Assembly (NCBI RefSeq): GCF_002000085.1
Contig: NZ_MUZU01000007.1
Span: 184,739-248,738 of the forward strand
Length of the DNA: 64,000 bases
Direction: 5' to 3'
Source: Pseudocolwellia agarivorans
GTDB lineage: Bacteria; Pseudomonadota; Gammaproteobacteria; Enterobacterales; Alteromonadaceae
Below are positions 10,399-20,125 of this stretch, piece after piece (the first letter of the stretch is position 1; every line of letters begins with the position of its first letter). The translations under genes were made by a program, and so were the position numbers. The notes under the pieces were generated by a model. The model saw nothing but the letters and a program-made list of their open reading frames with translations. It was not told where the DNA came from and ran no database searches.

Positions 10399-10424
10399 AA
10401 AAAAGCTCCTTGAGGAGCTTTTTT
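10399..10424. terminator. Bidirectional terminator between ureohydrolase and Ig-like lipoprotein genes
   Basis: AAAAAAGCTCCT/AGGAGCTTTTTT stem with a 2-base loop between convergent genes. Confidence 0.85.
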
Positions 10425-10448
10425 TATTGTTTGTTTTCACAAAAAATT

Positions 10449-12728
10449 TTAATCGGGGATATTACAATCCAAAGCTCGACCAAAGGGACTGTTTAAACCT
10501 ATACTTGAAGTAGGAGGAGTAACATCTTCATCCAGAATATCTTCAGCTGATGTCGATAATGTAAATGTTGTCTTAGTTTGACTTTCGGTGCCATTAACTT
10601 TCGCTGAAACAATTAAGTCTATATCAGCCCAACTACCATTACTTTGAGGATAAAGAATATCAATAATGGCTTTACCTTGATCATCAGTAATTATATTTCC
10701 ATCAGCAGAAACAACATTCGTTGGTGTTAACTTTCCATCACCATTTATATCCTCTCCCAAATCCAAAATGCCATTAATATTAAAATCTTCATTTATGCAT
10801 TTATGTTTACTTGTATAGGTTGTTGGTAAACTATTACCAGAAGTTACCTCTCCGACAGCGACCCAGCTTAAAAATGTACCTGCAGCATCATAAGCACGTG
10901 CCCAATGACCTTTATAATAAGCATTGGCGACAGCTGACACTGTTAATTCGACATTTTCAACAGGTGTAGAATCAACATCTGTAACAAATACACTAAACTG
11001 CTTGTTATAATTTGTAATATCTATTTCTTCAATAGTATTACCTGTACCTAAAGTAATAAATAACTCCCTATCTGCTACTGTTAACGTTACTGTATCATTT
11101 ACCGTTGGAGTATCTGTCACCACAGCGTTTATCGAAACCGCATCTTGGGCTGATACGGTATTTGAGGTATATAATGTTGATGCACTACCATTACTATCTG
11201 TAACAGCCGTTGCAGGAGATATTTCTCCTCCAGTTACATCATCTAAGTTAAACTTAATAACCTTGTTTTTAACTAAATTACCATCGATATCTTTCACAAC
11301 AACAGAAATAATAGACGTTTGTCCATTAGGACCTATTGAATGAGGCGAAGCCTGAGCAACAATTGTGCTTGCTGTTTCCGCAACAAACTCAAGTTCTAAT
11401 TGATTATTTAAAGCAATATCTCCATCTATGCCACTAAATGTAACTAGAGATTTACCTGCATTGTTAGAAGTTAAACTTGTTGATACTTTACCATCAACAG
11501 TTCTTGCAGAGGTTGAAGATAAGTTTCCTCTTGTTGCTGTAAAATTAACTAACGTCCCATCAGGCACTATTACACCATTGCGTAACCAAGTTAAAGTAAT
11601 AGTAGCTGTTTTCGATAACAACACATCAGGTATAGAGTCTAAATCTTGTGTTGTTAGATTGATATTTGTTCCGTTACCATCATTAAATGAAGAGAACAAG
11701 AAGGAATCTGCTTGAACAGCAACGTGTTGCGTTGCAGATGCACCTAACGCACTAGCAGTAATGGAGTTAGAGCCTCCAGTTGTACCTGTAACTGAAACAG
11801 TCGCTTGGCCTGTAGGACCTGTATTAACACTTTCAGGCAGAGTGATCAATGCACTACCTGAATTTGAAGTAGATAAAGTTACTAACGTATTTTTAATACT
11901 TTCTCCATCTGAATGGATTACTCTTACAATAAAATCATTTGAATCATTGATAGCTAGAGAAGAAGAACCTGTTAATTGCACCCTAGTTCCTACAACTTGA
12001 ACATCAACAGAATCAGAAAATTGTGCTGTTGTTGCAGTTACAGTAATAATTCGATTAGAAGGATCACCAGATGTTTTAAGGATAGCTGTTGCTTTTCCAT
12101 CAGGCCCTGTAACTCCATCTATAATTTCGATTTCACCAGAACTGGCAGCAAAAGTTATAGAAACATCTTCTAATAAATTATTAGCCTCATTTTTAGCAAT
12201 AGCCGACAAGGTAATCTCCTGTGCACCACTTGAAGCAATTTGTTGACTGCTTGCAAATAAAGATATATTAGATACATCAGGTGTTGTACCTGTATTTGCG
12301 TCACCCGCACTATTAAAAGAAAGGGTGCGAATAATTTCTTCATCTAATATAGATATTGTCGCACTAACCTGCCCTGCACCAGCAGTTCCACCAGCATTTA
12401 GTATCATGGTAGCAATACCATCAGTCCCTGTTACACTAGTACCTAAAGAAGGAGTAAAATGAGCTAAAACATCAGCGCCTTCATTTAATAAAAAGGTCAC
12501 AAATACATTTTGTAATGGTTCACCGTTTTTTAGAACAGTAGCATTAATAGTTGCAGGGCTGGCATCTGATATATTTTGATCTGATATAGCCAAAGACATT
12601 GTAATGACATCTTTATTCTCTGGTTCTTCTGGATCTGGAGTCGTAGTTCCAAAACCACCTTCACCACCACCACAGGCCACTAACGTAAAAAGTAGTATGA
12701 TTAAACTAAAGCGTTGAAGTAGCGCCAT
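10449..12728 (-). CDS. Lipoprotein with tandem bacterial Ig-like (Big_1/invasin-type) domains
   Basis: Predicted outer-membrane or surface lipoprotein. The signal peptide ends in lipobox LVAC, followed by a Gly/Glu/Pro-rich tether. The rest is a chain of about five to six Ig-like repeats of some 90-110 residues, recognisable by recurring GxATxxL and ATIxxxxxxGxxxxxxxVTF patterns, as in the invasin/intimin Big_1 family. The C-terminal 150 residues are less regular and contain an EF-hand-like NEDFNINGILDLGEDINGDG segment that could bind calcium. Function is likely adhesion or structural display, but no ligand can be named. An ATG 9 bases upstream (12737) is possible; 12728 is chosen because GGGAG then has normal spacing. 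Confidence 0.8.
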   Translation of the reverse strand: MALLQRFSLIILLFTLVACGGGEGGFGTTTPDPEEPENKDVITMSLAISDQNISDASPATINATVLKNGEPLQNVFVTFLLNEGADVLAHFTPSLGTSVTGTDGIATMILNAGGTAGAGQVSATISILDEEIIRTLSFNSAGDANTGTTPDVSNISLFASSQQIASSGAQEITLSAIAKNEANNLLEDVSITFAASSGEIEIIDGVTGPDGKATAILKTSGDPSNRIITVTATTAQFSDSVDVQVVGTRVQLTGSSSLAINDSNDFIVRVIHSDGESIKNTLVTLSTSNSGSALITLPESVNTGPTGQATVSVTGTTGGSNSITASALGASATQHVAVQADSFLFSSFNDGNGTNINLTTQDLDSIPDVLLSKTATITLTWLRNGVIVPDGTLVNFTATRGNLSSTSARTVDGKVSTSLTSNNAGKSLVTFSGIDGDIALNNQLELEFVAETASTIVAQASPHSIGPNGQTSIISVVVKDIDGNLVKNKVIKFNLDDVTGGEISPATAVTDSNGSASTLYTSNTVSAQDAVSINAVVTDTPTVNDTVTLTVADRELFITLGTGNTIEEIDITNYNKQFSVFVTDVDSTPVENVELTVSAVANAYYKGHWARAYDAAGTFLSWVAVGEVTSGNSLPTTYTSKHKCINEDFNINGILDLGEDINGDGKLTPTNVVSADGNIITDDQGKAIIDILYPQSNGSWADIDLIVSAKVNGTESQTKTTFTLSTSAEDILDEDVTPPTSSIGLNSPFGRALDCNIPD

Positions 12729-12899
12729 AAAAAGCATCTCCCTGGTAAATTTTTATTATCAACTTTGCCATCTTAACTGAAAAAACACAAAAAGGTCACT
12801 ACCTTATTAAAAAAACTGACAATTGTTGGCTTTTTAATAATAACTTTTGCTGTTAGTCTTACAGGATTATCTCCTATCAATAAAAAGTAATTTTAAATT

Positions 12900-14240
12900 A
12901 TGACAAATAAACCTTCTTCAAGCCTTACTACACGTATTGTAATTGCTATGATTGCTGGTATTTCAGTGGGCTCATTTTTACAGTGGTTAATGCCAGATCA
13001 ATCAGACGTGGTTGTTCCTCTTTATTTGTTTGACCTATCTATTAGAGGGTTGTTGGTTGACGGTGTATTTGAAGTTGTTGGCAAAGTATTTGTTGCCAGC
13101 TTACAAATGCTTGTGGTTCCTTTGGTATTTGTTTCACTAATTTGTGGCACATGCTCACTAAAAGATACGACAAAACTTGGTCGTATTGGTGGTAAAGCCA
13201 TAGCCTTATATTTAATAACTACCGCGGTTGCAATTAGTTTTGCGATGTCGTTAGCTTTATTTATTAGCCCTGGCGAAGGCGTAAATATGGTAGCCAATAC
13301 AACATTTGAGAGTAGAGAGGCACCATCACTTGCCCAAGTACTTATTCAAATGTTTCCAAGTAATCCTTTCCAAGCTTTCGCTCAAGGCAATATGCTACAA
13401 GTTATCGTATTTGCATTACTTTTTGGTATTTCCATTGCATTATCAGGTAAAGCAGGTGAAAGAGTAGCAAGTCTATTTGAAGATTTTAGTGTTGTGATAA
13501 TGCGCTTAGTTACCGTATTGATGAACATTGCTCCTTATGGTGTATTTTGTCTGTTAGCTGGCTTATTTACCGATGTATCTATAGAAACCTTTGGTAATTT
13601 AATTAAATATTTTTTAGTGGTTTTTGTTGCATTGGTTTTACATGCTACAGTCACCTACCCTGTATTGTTAAAAGCATTAACCGGATTAAATCCTCTTATT
13701 TTCTTAAGAAAAATGCGTAATACCGCAATTTTTGCTTTTTCAACATCAAGTAGTAATGCAACGCTTCCTATTACAATGGAAACTGCCACAAAAAAAATGG
13801 GGGTTAAAAACTCTATCGCTTCTTTTACCGTACCTTTAGGCGCAACTATTAATATGGATGGCACCGCTATTATGCAGGGTGTTGCTACCGTATTTATCGC
13901 ACAAGTGTTTAATGTTGATTTAACTCTTTCCGATTACTTAATGGTTATTCTTACCGCAACGCTAGCCTCTATTGGTACTGCTGGTGTACCAGGTGTAGGA
14001 TTAATTATGCTTGCCATGGTACTTGATCAAGTGGGTTTACCTGTTGAAGGTATTGGCTTAATTATAGGCGTTGATAGGCTGCTAGATATGACTAGAACAG
14101 CTGTAAATGTAACAGGCGATAGTATGGTTACTTTAATTGTGGGGAAATCTGAAAATCAATTTGATGAAGAGGTATATAACGATCTTAATGCGGGTCAAAA
14201 AATTGAAGATATTGATTTTAGTGATTTAAAACATAATTAA
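12900..14240 (+). CDS. Dicarboxylate/amino acid:cation symporter (DAACS, GltP/DctA family)
   Basis: Inner-membrane secondary transporter taking up glutamate, aspartate or C4-dicarboxylates with Na+ or H+. The 446-residue protein has the eight-helix, two-hairpin pattern of the family. It has the serine-rich HP1 tip (FSTSSSNATLPIT) and the NMDGTAIMQG metal-binding segment in TM7. The HP2 loop is IGTAGVPGVG, and TM8 carries DRLLDMTRTAVNVTGD. These are the substrate-binding elements, and all look intact. Within the family the exact substrate cannot be read from sequence by eye. The gene stands alone, with its own promoter region of about 160 bp and a shared terminator downstream. Confidence 0.93.
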   Translation: MTNKPSSSLTTRIVIAMIAGISVGSFLQWLMPDQSDVVVPLYLFDLSIRGLLVDGVFEVVGKVFVASLQMLVVPLVFVSLICGTCSLKDTTKLGRIGGKAIALYLITTAVAISFAMSLALFISPGEGVNMVANTTFESREAPSLAQVLIQMFPSNPFQAFAQGNMLQVIVFALLFGISIALSGKAGERVASLFEDFSVVIMRLVTVLMNIAPYGVFCLLAGLFTDVSIETFGNLIKYFLVVFVALVLHATVTYPVLLKALTGLNPLIFLRKMRNTAIFAFSTSSSNATLPITMETATKKMGVKNSIASFTVPLGATINMDGTAIMQGVATVFIAQVFNVDLTLSDYLMVILTATLASIGTAGVPGVGLIMLAMVLDQVGLPVEGIGLIIGVDRLLDMTRTAVNVTGDSMVTLIVGKSENQFDEEVYNDLNAGQKIEDIDFSDLKHN

Positions 14241-14294
14241 TCTACATTTTAATAAACCGATACTTACCAGCTACGACAACTATTATACAAATAA

Positions 14295-14328
14295 AAAGGG
14301 AGATAACTTAATTGAGTTATCTCCCTTT
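14295..14328. terminator. Bidirectional terminator between symporter and FKBP genes
   Basis: Perfect 14-bp stem AAAGGGAGATAACT/AGTTATCTCCCTTT with a 6-base loop, between convergent genes. It probably also ends the glycogen operon transcript if glgA and the FKBP gene are co-transcribed. Confidence 0.85.
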
Positions 14329-14352
14329 CTTTTAAAGATATTTTTACAGCGT

Positions 14353-14829
14353 TTATTCGTTAATACCCAATAATTCAACTTCAAATATTAAAGTAGAAGC
14401 AGGTGTTATTTTTCCTGCGGAGCGGTTGCCGTAAGCTAAATACGATGGTATAAAGAATTTAAATTTATCACCTACTACCATTAACTGAACACCTTCAGTC
14501 CAACCTTTTATCACTTGATTTAAACCAAAGCTTATTGGTTGATTACGATCTACAGAGCTGTCAAATACTGTCCCATTTAGTAAAGTTCCATGATAGTGTA
14601 CTTTTACTTTGTCAGAACTTTTAGGGTGTATAGTACCCTCACCTTTGTTTAATACTATGTATTGTAAACCAGAGTCTGTTTCAATAACGCCTTCTACATT
14701 TCTATTATTATTTAAAAAAGTCTCGCCTTCTTGCTTATTTAAATTCGCAGCTTCTTTATTGGTATTAGAGCGAAAATAAAATAAAACAACAATCACTAGA
14801 ATAACAACAACTACAATAACTTTACCCAT
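14353..14829 (-). CDS. FKBP-type peptidyl-prolyl cis-trans isomerase, membrane-anchored
   Basis: Proline isomerase and folding helper. The 158-residue protein has an N-terminal Val/Ile-rich membrane helix (residues 3-19) that probably works as a signal anchor and puts the enzyme in the periplasm. A single FKBP domain follows (about 55-157), with VKVHYHGTLLNGTVFDSS, FGLNQVIKGWTEGVQLM, FFIPSYLAYG and LIFEVELL, all standard active-site strands. It starts 36 bp downstream of glgA on the same strand with no terminator between, so it may be read through from the glycogen operon. It resembles the Mip/FklB catalytic domain without the dimerising helix. Confidence 0.92.
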   Translation of the reverse strand: MGKVIVVVVILVIVVLFYFRSNTNKEAANLNKQEGETFLNNNRNVEGVIETDSGLQYIVLNKGEGTIHPKSSDKVKVHYHGTLLNGTVFDSSVDRNQPISFGLNQVIKGWTEGVQLMVVGDKFKFFIPSYLAYGNRSAGKITPASTLIFEVELLGINE

Positions 14830-14865
14830 AATTTAATATTTACCTTTAATGTATTTTTTAAAATT

Positions 14866-16425
14866 TTATTGATATAAATCTGATATATAACGTTTAGCTG
14901 AATCGCTCCATAAAAATCGTGTTTTACTCGCGTTATCCGATATTTCTTTATATTTTTTAGGCTCTTTAAGACATAAAGATAATGTGTTTTTAAAGCAACT
15001 AATCATATTCGTTGCTTGGTTAAATTGTGTATCACCATCAAATAAAAAACCATTTTCATGATCTTTTATTGTATCGGTTAAACCGCCTACACTATGAGCG
15101 ATACAAGGTTGCCCCGCACGCATAGATAACATTTGGCTAATACCACATGGCTCAAAAGAGCTTGGCATCATAAACAAATCGCCCATGTTATAAATAGCTT
15201 CAGATAAGGTTTCAGAATAGCCTTTTAAAAAGATGAAGTTTGAATTTCTCCCTGCGGTTTGAGTTAAAAACTGCTCAAACCCAGCATCACCACTGCCTAA
15301 TAAAAGAAAAATTCCTTTATCGCCTAATTCGTTCAATATGTGCTGTAGTGCTGATTGACCATCTGCCATTTGTTGTTGCAACAATAATACTTTTTGATTG
15401 GTAATTCGGCCAACAGACGTCATGATGAAAGGACGTTTAGCTACTTTTTTAGAGGTTAACTTGCCTAATCTTGTCGATGCAATTAAATGAGCACTCGCTA
15501 AAACGGCTTGATTACCCGCCCATTTTAATACCTCGTTTTCGCAAAATGAAAAAAAGTGATTTAATGATAAAGCCTTTCGCTTTGAATCATCGTATTCACA
15601 ACCATTTAAAATACCAAACAGACGGTTTTCATTCGAGGCTCTTTGTAAATCATTTTCTAAACCTTCCCCACCAAAAAAACCTTGTTCATAGTTACTTGGT
15701 TTAACAATTTCTTTCGTGTAATTCGGTGATACCGCATGCACTTTATCGCATAAATTAATTGCAGCTCTCATAGGATTAAAACAATGATGATAACTAGGGT
15801 CATTAATCACATTTACATCGTAATTAAGGTGTGGAAACCAAGCTTCTAAAGACGACTCATCTCCCAATAAAGGACGAATACCTTGTAGTGCAAGGTTATG
15901 AATCGTGTATGTTGTTCTTATATGTTTAAGGGCTTCATACTGAGGATCATACGATCGTAAAACAGATAAAACCGCGGTATGCCAATCGTGTAAATGCAAT
16001 ACATCTATTGGCCCAAAAACATGAGCTATTATTGCCTGTCCTACTGCTGCATTAAATAAAGCAAATTTAGTTGCATCGGTAGCGAAAGGTCGATTATTAG
16101 GATCATCACAATAAACACTACCAACACCGCAGCTTGAAAATAAAGGGTGATGAGCTATCCATTGAGTTACATTTTTATCGCTGTTTTCTACTGTATATTT
16201 ATAAAAACTAACTTCTTGCGATTCTCCCGCAAACATCACGGTAACACTTTGTATAAATTCTGCTTTGTCTACTTCATGTAATATTCCATAATTTGGCATA
16301 ACAACATTTACTTGTTCGCCTTCGGCAGCTAATGCTTTTGGCATGTCTCTTACAACATCGCCTATACCGCCAACTTTACCGCCAGGTAATGCATCATTTT
16401 CAGCCGACACCATTAATATATTCAT
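14866..16425 (-). CDS. glgA: Glycogen synthase (ADP-glucose type, GT5)
   Basis: Elongates alpha-1,4-glucan from ADP-glucose. The 519-residue protein begins with MNILMVSAE and the ADP-glucose binding motif KVGGIGD (Lys17). GT-B fold landmarks include HLHDWHTAV, the C-terminal VGRITNQKVLLL and PSSFEPCGISQMLSMRAGQPC with the catalytic Glu. It is somewhat longer than E. coli GlgA (477) and more divergent in the middle, as often seen in Alteromonadales. It is the last glg gene, separated from glgB by 137 bp that contain a strong inverted repeat. Confidence 0.95.
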   Translation of the reverse strand: MNILMVSAENDALPGGKVGGIGDVVRDMPKALAAEGEQVNVVMPNYGILHEVDKAEFIQSVTVMFAGESQEVSFYKYTVENSDKNVTQWIAHHPLFSSCGVGSVYCDDPNNRPFATDATKFALFNAAVGQAIIAHVFGPIDVLHLHDWHTAVLSVLRSYDPQYEALKHIRTTYTIHNLALQGIRPLLGDESSLEAWFPHLNYDVNVINDPSYHHCFNPMRAAINLCDKVHAVSPNYTKEIVKPSNYEQGFFGGEGLENDLQRASNENRLFGILNGCEYDDSKRKALSLNHFFSFCENEVLKWAGNQAVLASAHLIASTRLGKLTSKKVAKRPFIMTSVGRITNQKVLLLQQQMADGQSALQHILNELGDKGIFLLLGSGDAGFEQFLTQTAGRNSNFIFLKGYSETLSEAIYNMGDLFMMPSSFEPCGISQMLSMRAGQPCIAHSVGGLTDTIKDHENGFLFDGDTQFNQATNMISCFKNTLSLCLKEPKKYKEISDNASKTRFLWSDSAKRYISDLYQ

Positions 16426-16504
16426 GAACCACCTTTGAAACTAATGAGTAATCACCAACTTTTAGCTAGGATTAATAATTTGAATTTTATCTAAAAAATA
16501 GAAA

Positions 16505-16548
16505 CACATTTTAGGTTTATTTAATATTAATTTAAAACCTAAAATGTG
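16505..16548. repeat. Perfect 14-bp inverted repeat between glgB and glgA
   Basis: CACATTTTAGGTTT (16505-16518) pairs with AAACCTAAAATGTG (16535-16548) around a 16-base AT loop. It starts 15 bp past the glgB stop. There is no T run after the stem, so it is not a classical terminator; it may stabilise the upstream mRNA or partly attenuate glgA. Confidence 0.7.
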
Positions 16549-16562
16549 GATTATACAGGGTT

Positions 16563-18785
16563 TTACGCTTTTTGAATTTCAAATACTACAGTTGATAAAG
16601 GGGGAATAGAAACCTCTATATAATGATCTCTACCATTATACTCGCCTCGTTGAGATTCAATAATAGGCGCGTTCTTAACATTACTACCACCGTAAATAGC
16701 ATTATCAGAGTTTAAACGTTCAATATAACGACCTGCATTTGGCACACCTATTTTGTAACACTCATAGGTTGAAGGAGTCATATTAACCATCACAAGCACT
16801 AATGCCTCACCTTGTGTGCCTTTACGTAAATAAACGAGTATAGATTCTGAAGCATTTTCTGAAATCAACCATTCAAAACCATTACCATCACAATCTAACT
16901 CATGTAGAGCCGGTGTTGTTTTATAAAGTGTATTCAAATCCCTTACTAAGGTTTGAACACCTTTGTGTGGTTCATATTCAAGTAAGTGCCAATCTAAGCT
17001 TTGATCGTGATTCCACTCATCATGTTGTGCAAACTCACAGCCCATAAAAAGGAGTTTTTTACCTGGATGCGTCCACATAAAACCATAATAAGCACGCAAG
17101 TTAGCAAATTTTTGCCAATCATCGCCCGGCATTTTTTGTAGTAAAGAGCCTTTACCATGAACCACCTCATCATGACTTAACGGCAATATAAAGTTTTCAC
17201 TAAAGCCGTAAACCAAACCAAAAGTGAGTTCATTATGATGATGTTGACGATAAATAGGATCTCTTTCCATATACTTTAAAGTATCGTTCATCCAGCCCAT
17301 GTTCCACTTAAAACCGAAACCTAAGCCGTTTTCACTTACTGGTTTTGAAACCCCTGGCCAAGCGGTTGATTCTTCAGCCACCATCATAACGCCAGGATAA
17401 TTGAAGTAAGCTCGACTATTTACTTGTTTCAATAATTCGATTGCTTCTAAATTCTCTCTACCACCATGAATATTAGGTAACCATTCATCCGCCTCTCGGC
17501 TGTAATCAAGATAAAGCATAGAAGCAACTGCATCGACTCTTAAACCGTCAATATGAAATTGATCTAACCAATAAAGCGCATTACTAATAAGGTAACTAAC
17601 AACTTCTGCTCGTCCATAGTTGTATATTAAGGTTTTCCAGTCTGGATGAAAGCCTTTACGTAAATCTTCATGTTCATATAAACAACTGCCATCAAATTTC
17701 CCTAAACCGTGAATATCTGTTGGAAAATGTCCTGGCACCCAATCAAGCAATACGGCAATATTTTGTTTATGGCAACAATCAACGAAATATTTAAAGTCTT
17801 CAGGTGAGCCAAATCGACAAGTAGGAGAAAACATTCCAATAGGCTGATATCCCCAAGAACCATCAAATGGATATTCGCTTACTGGCATCATTTGTACATG
17901 TGTAAACCCCATATAAGCGACATAAGGAACTAATTGTTCAGCTAAATCTCGATACGTTAAGTATTCGTTATATTCTCCACCTTTACGACGCCATGAACCT
18001 AAATGCACTTCGTAAATAGAAACAGGGCCGTGATATTGGTCAATATCCGTAGACCTTTTTTCCATCCACTCACTATCTTGCCATTGATAAAGACTTTTAT
18101 TGACTGTTACCGAGGCATTTTGAGGTGCATGTTGCATTTGAAAAGCATAAGGGTCGGCTTTTAAAGGTAAAACTTCTCCAAATTTACTTACAATCTCATA
18201 TTTATAATTAACGTCGCCTTTAACGTTTGGGATAAATATATCCCAGACTCCGCCACCGGGATGCTTTCGCATTACGTGACAACGACCATCCCAAAAATTA
18301 AAATCACCTACAACAGATACTCTTTTTGCGTCAGGAGCCCATACAACAAAATGAGTCCCCTCTACACTATCAATTGCTTTAGAATGAGCCCCCATCCATC
18401 GATAAGCTTGCTCATGAGTTCCTTCACCAAATAAGTAAAGATCATCATTTTCAAGTAAAGAAGGAAAACGATAAGGATCATCAATTATCAGTTCAGAAGA
18501 CTCATAAGTCACTTCAAGTTGATAATTCAAGCTATTTTCCGTGCTCTCAATATAACCTTCAAACAAACCAGAAGGCTCTATCATTGATAACGAAAAAATC
18601 TTTTCTCGACTCGTTTTATCAATAACATCAACAGCTAATGCTGTAGGTAAAAAACTTCTAATGATTAATCCACTTTTATCAGGATGATGATGCACTCCTA
18701 AAATAGAAAATACATCTTCGTGCTTACCTGAAACTAAGGCGTTAATTTCTTCTTGACTCAAAATACTCAACGCTTTTTTATTCAT
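16563..18785 (-). CDS. glgB: 1,4-alpha-glucan branching enzyme (GH13)
   Basis: Cuts alpha-1,4 chains and reattaches them in alpha-1,6 linkage to branch glycogen. The 740-residue protein has an N-terminal N1 module (GKHEDVFSILGVHHH), a CBM48 (residues about 125-220: GTHFVVWAPDAKRVSVVGDFN) and the GH13 barrel. Conserved regions are DWVPGHFP, GLRVDAVASM (catalytic nucleophile Asp), MMVAEES (acid-base Glu) and LPLSHDEVVHGKGS. A C-terminal beta domain completes it. Size matches the E. coli enzyme (728). It follows glgC by 19 bp in the operon. Confidence 0.97.
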   Translation of the reverse strand: MNKKALSILSQEEINALVSGKHEDVFSILGVHHHPDKSGLIIRSFLPTALAVDVIDKTSREKIFSLSMIEPSGLFEGYIESTENSLNYQLEVTYESSELIIDDPYRFPSLLENDDLYLFGEGTHEQAYRWMGAHSKAIDSVEGTHFVVWAPDAKRVSVVGDFNFWDGRCHVMRKHPGGGVWDIFIPNVKGDVNYKYEIVSKFGEVLPLKADPYAFQMQHAPQNASVTVNKSLYQWQDSEWMEKRSTDIDQYHGPVSIYEVHLGSWRRKGGEYNEYLTYRDLAEQLVPYVAYMGFTHVQMMPVSEYPFDGSWGYQPIGMFSPTCRFGSPEDFKYFVDCCHKQNIAVLLDWVPGHFPTDIHGLGKFDGSCLYEHEDLRKGFHPDWKTLIYNYGRAEVVSYLISNALYWLDQFHIDGLRVDAVASMLYLDYSREADEWLPNIHGGRENLEAIELLKQVNSRAYFNYPGVMMVAEESTAWPGVSKPVSENGLGFGFKWNMGWMNDTLKYMERDPIYRQHHHNELTFGLVYGFSENFILPLSHDEVVHGKGSLLQKMPGDDWQKFANLRAYYGFMWTHPGKKLLFMGCEFAQHDEWNHDQSLDWHLLEYEPHKGVQTLVRDLNTLYKTTPALHELDCDGNGFEWLISENASESILVYLRKGTQGEALVLVMVNMTPSTYECYKIGVPNAGRYIERLNSDNAIYGGSNVKNAPIIESQRGEYNGRDHYIEVSIPPLSTVVFEIQKA

Positions 18786-18804
18786 TTAGCTTACCTCTGA
18801 TATG

Positions 18805-20070
18805 TTAATCATGACTTATTGCTGCAATCATATCTCGTGTAACTAATACAACACCTTTGGCTGTTACTCTAAGGCCATTCGCTCTATCAGCATCATGATC
18901 TATACCTATTTCCATACCATCAGGAATAACGCAACTTCGATCTATAATCGCTTTTGAAATTTTACAGTTTCGACCAATAATGGCGCCAGGTAAAATAACT
19001 GCGTCTCTAATTTCACAGAAAGAATTAATTCTTACTTTTGAAAATAACAATGACCTTTTAACCGTTGAACCTGACACAATAACACCGCCAGAAACAGTTG
19101 AATCAACAGCCATTCCTCTTCTACCATCTTCATCAAAAACGAATTTTGCTGGAGCAGTTTGCTCTTGATAAGTCCAAATAGGCCAACTTTCGTCATACAT
19201 ATCAAGCTGAGGTTCAGGGCTTACAAGTTCCATATTAGCTTCCCAAAAAGAATCTAATGTACCCACATCGCGCCAGTAAGGTTGTTTTTCGTTATTAGGA
19301 TCACGAAATGGAAAGGCAAAAACTTTATGCGACTCAATAATTTTAGGAATAATATCGTTACCAAAATCACCACTTGATGTGTCTTGTGCTGCATCTTTTG
19401 CGAGTTCATCAAATAAAAATTGTGTATTAAAAACATAATTCCCCATGGAAGCTAAAGTCATCCCTGGCTTACCCGGTACTTCCGATGGATGTTCTGGTTT
19501 TTCATCAAAACGACATACACGACTGCTTTCATCAACGGTCATAACACCAAAAGATCCCGCAGCTTCTTCTACAGGAACCTCAACACAACATACGGTCATA
19601 TCAGCGCCAGTTTCAACATGTTTAGCAAGTAATTCACCATAGTCCATACGGTAAACATGATCGCCTGATAAGATCATGACATATTTAGGTAATTCGTGAC
19701 GAATAATATCTATATTTTGAAAAACAGCATCAGCCGTACCTGAGTACCATCCATCGCCTTTTCTTTGTGAAGCTGGCAGTATTTCTACTGATTCACCTAA
19801 TTCTTTTTTAAAGTGGCCCCATGCTCTATTTACATGACGTATTAATGAATGGGATTTATATTGTGTTGCTATACCAACACGACGAATGCCCGAATTAATA
19901 CAATTTGATAAAGGAAAATCTATAATACGGAATTTACCACCAAAAAAAGTCGCTGGCTTTGCTCGCCAATCTGTAAGTTCATGCAGTCTTGAACCTCTCC
20001 CCCCTGCTAAAATTAATGCGTAAGTGTCTCGAGTTAAGTTACTAATATATCGATTTTCATATGTGGGCAT
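18805..20070 (-). CDS. glgC: Glucose-1-phosphate adenylyltransferase
   Basis: Makes ADP-glucose from ATP and glucose-1-phosphate, the committed and allosterically controlled step of bacterial glycogen synthesis. The 421-residue protein has the nucleotidyltransferase signature [20 protein letters not shown], the [16 protein letters not shown] segment and the [10 protein letters not shown] active-site loop. It also has [20 protein letters not shown] and a left-handed beta-helix C-terminus ([17 protein letters not shown]). Start [10 protein letters not shown] has an AGGAGG-like site upstream. It lies between glgP and glgB. Confidence 0.97.
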   Translation of the reverse strand: MPTYENRYISNLTRDTYALILAGGRGSRLHELTDWRAKPATFFGGKFRIIDFPLSNCINSGIRRVGIATQYKSHSLIRHVNRAWGHFKKELGESVEILPASQRKGDGWYSGTADAVFQNIDIIRHELPKYVMILSGDHVYRMDYGELLAKHVETGADMTVCCVEVPVEEAAGSFGVMTVDESSRVCRFDEKPEHPSEVPGKPGMTLASMGNYVFNTQFLFDELAKDAAQDTSSGDFGNDIIPKIIESHKVFAFPFRDPNNEKQPYWRDVGTLDSFWEANMELVSPEPQLDMYDESWPIWTYQEQTAPAKFVFDEDGRRGMAVDSTVSGGVIVSGSTVKRSLLFSKVRINSFCEIRDAVILPGAIIGRNCKISKAIIDRSCVIPDGMEIGIDHDADRANGLRVTAKGVVLVTRDMIAAISHD

Positions 20071-20125
20071 AATGCCTCCTTTTATCGTATTAATTACCGT
20101 AAGCTATTTATTTGTATTGTTATAT

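Noticed and set aside
11428..12173. Plus-strand ORFs of 65-95 codons inside the Ig-like lipoprotein gene
   Set aside because: They are antisense shadows of a long, well-supported coding frame, with no ribosome binding site or recognisable product.
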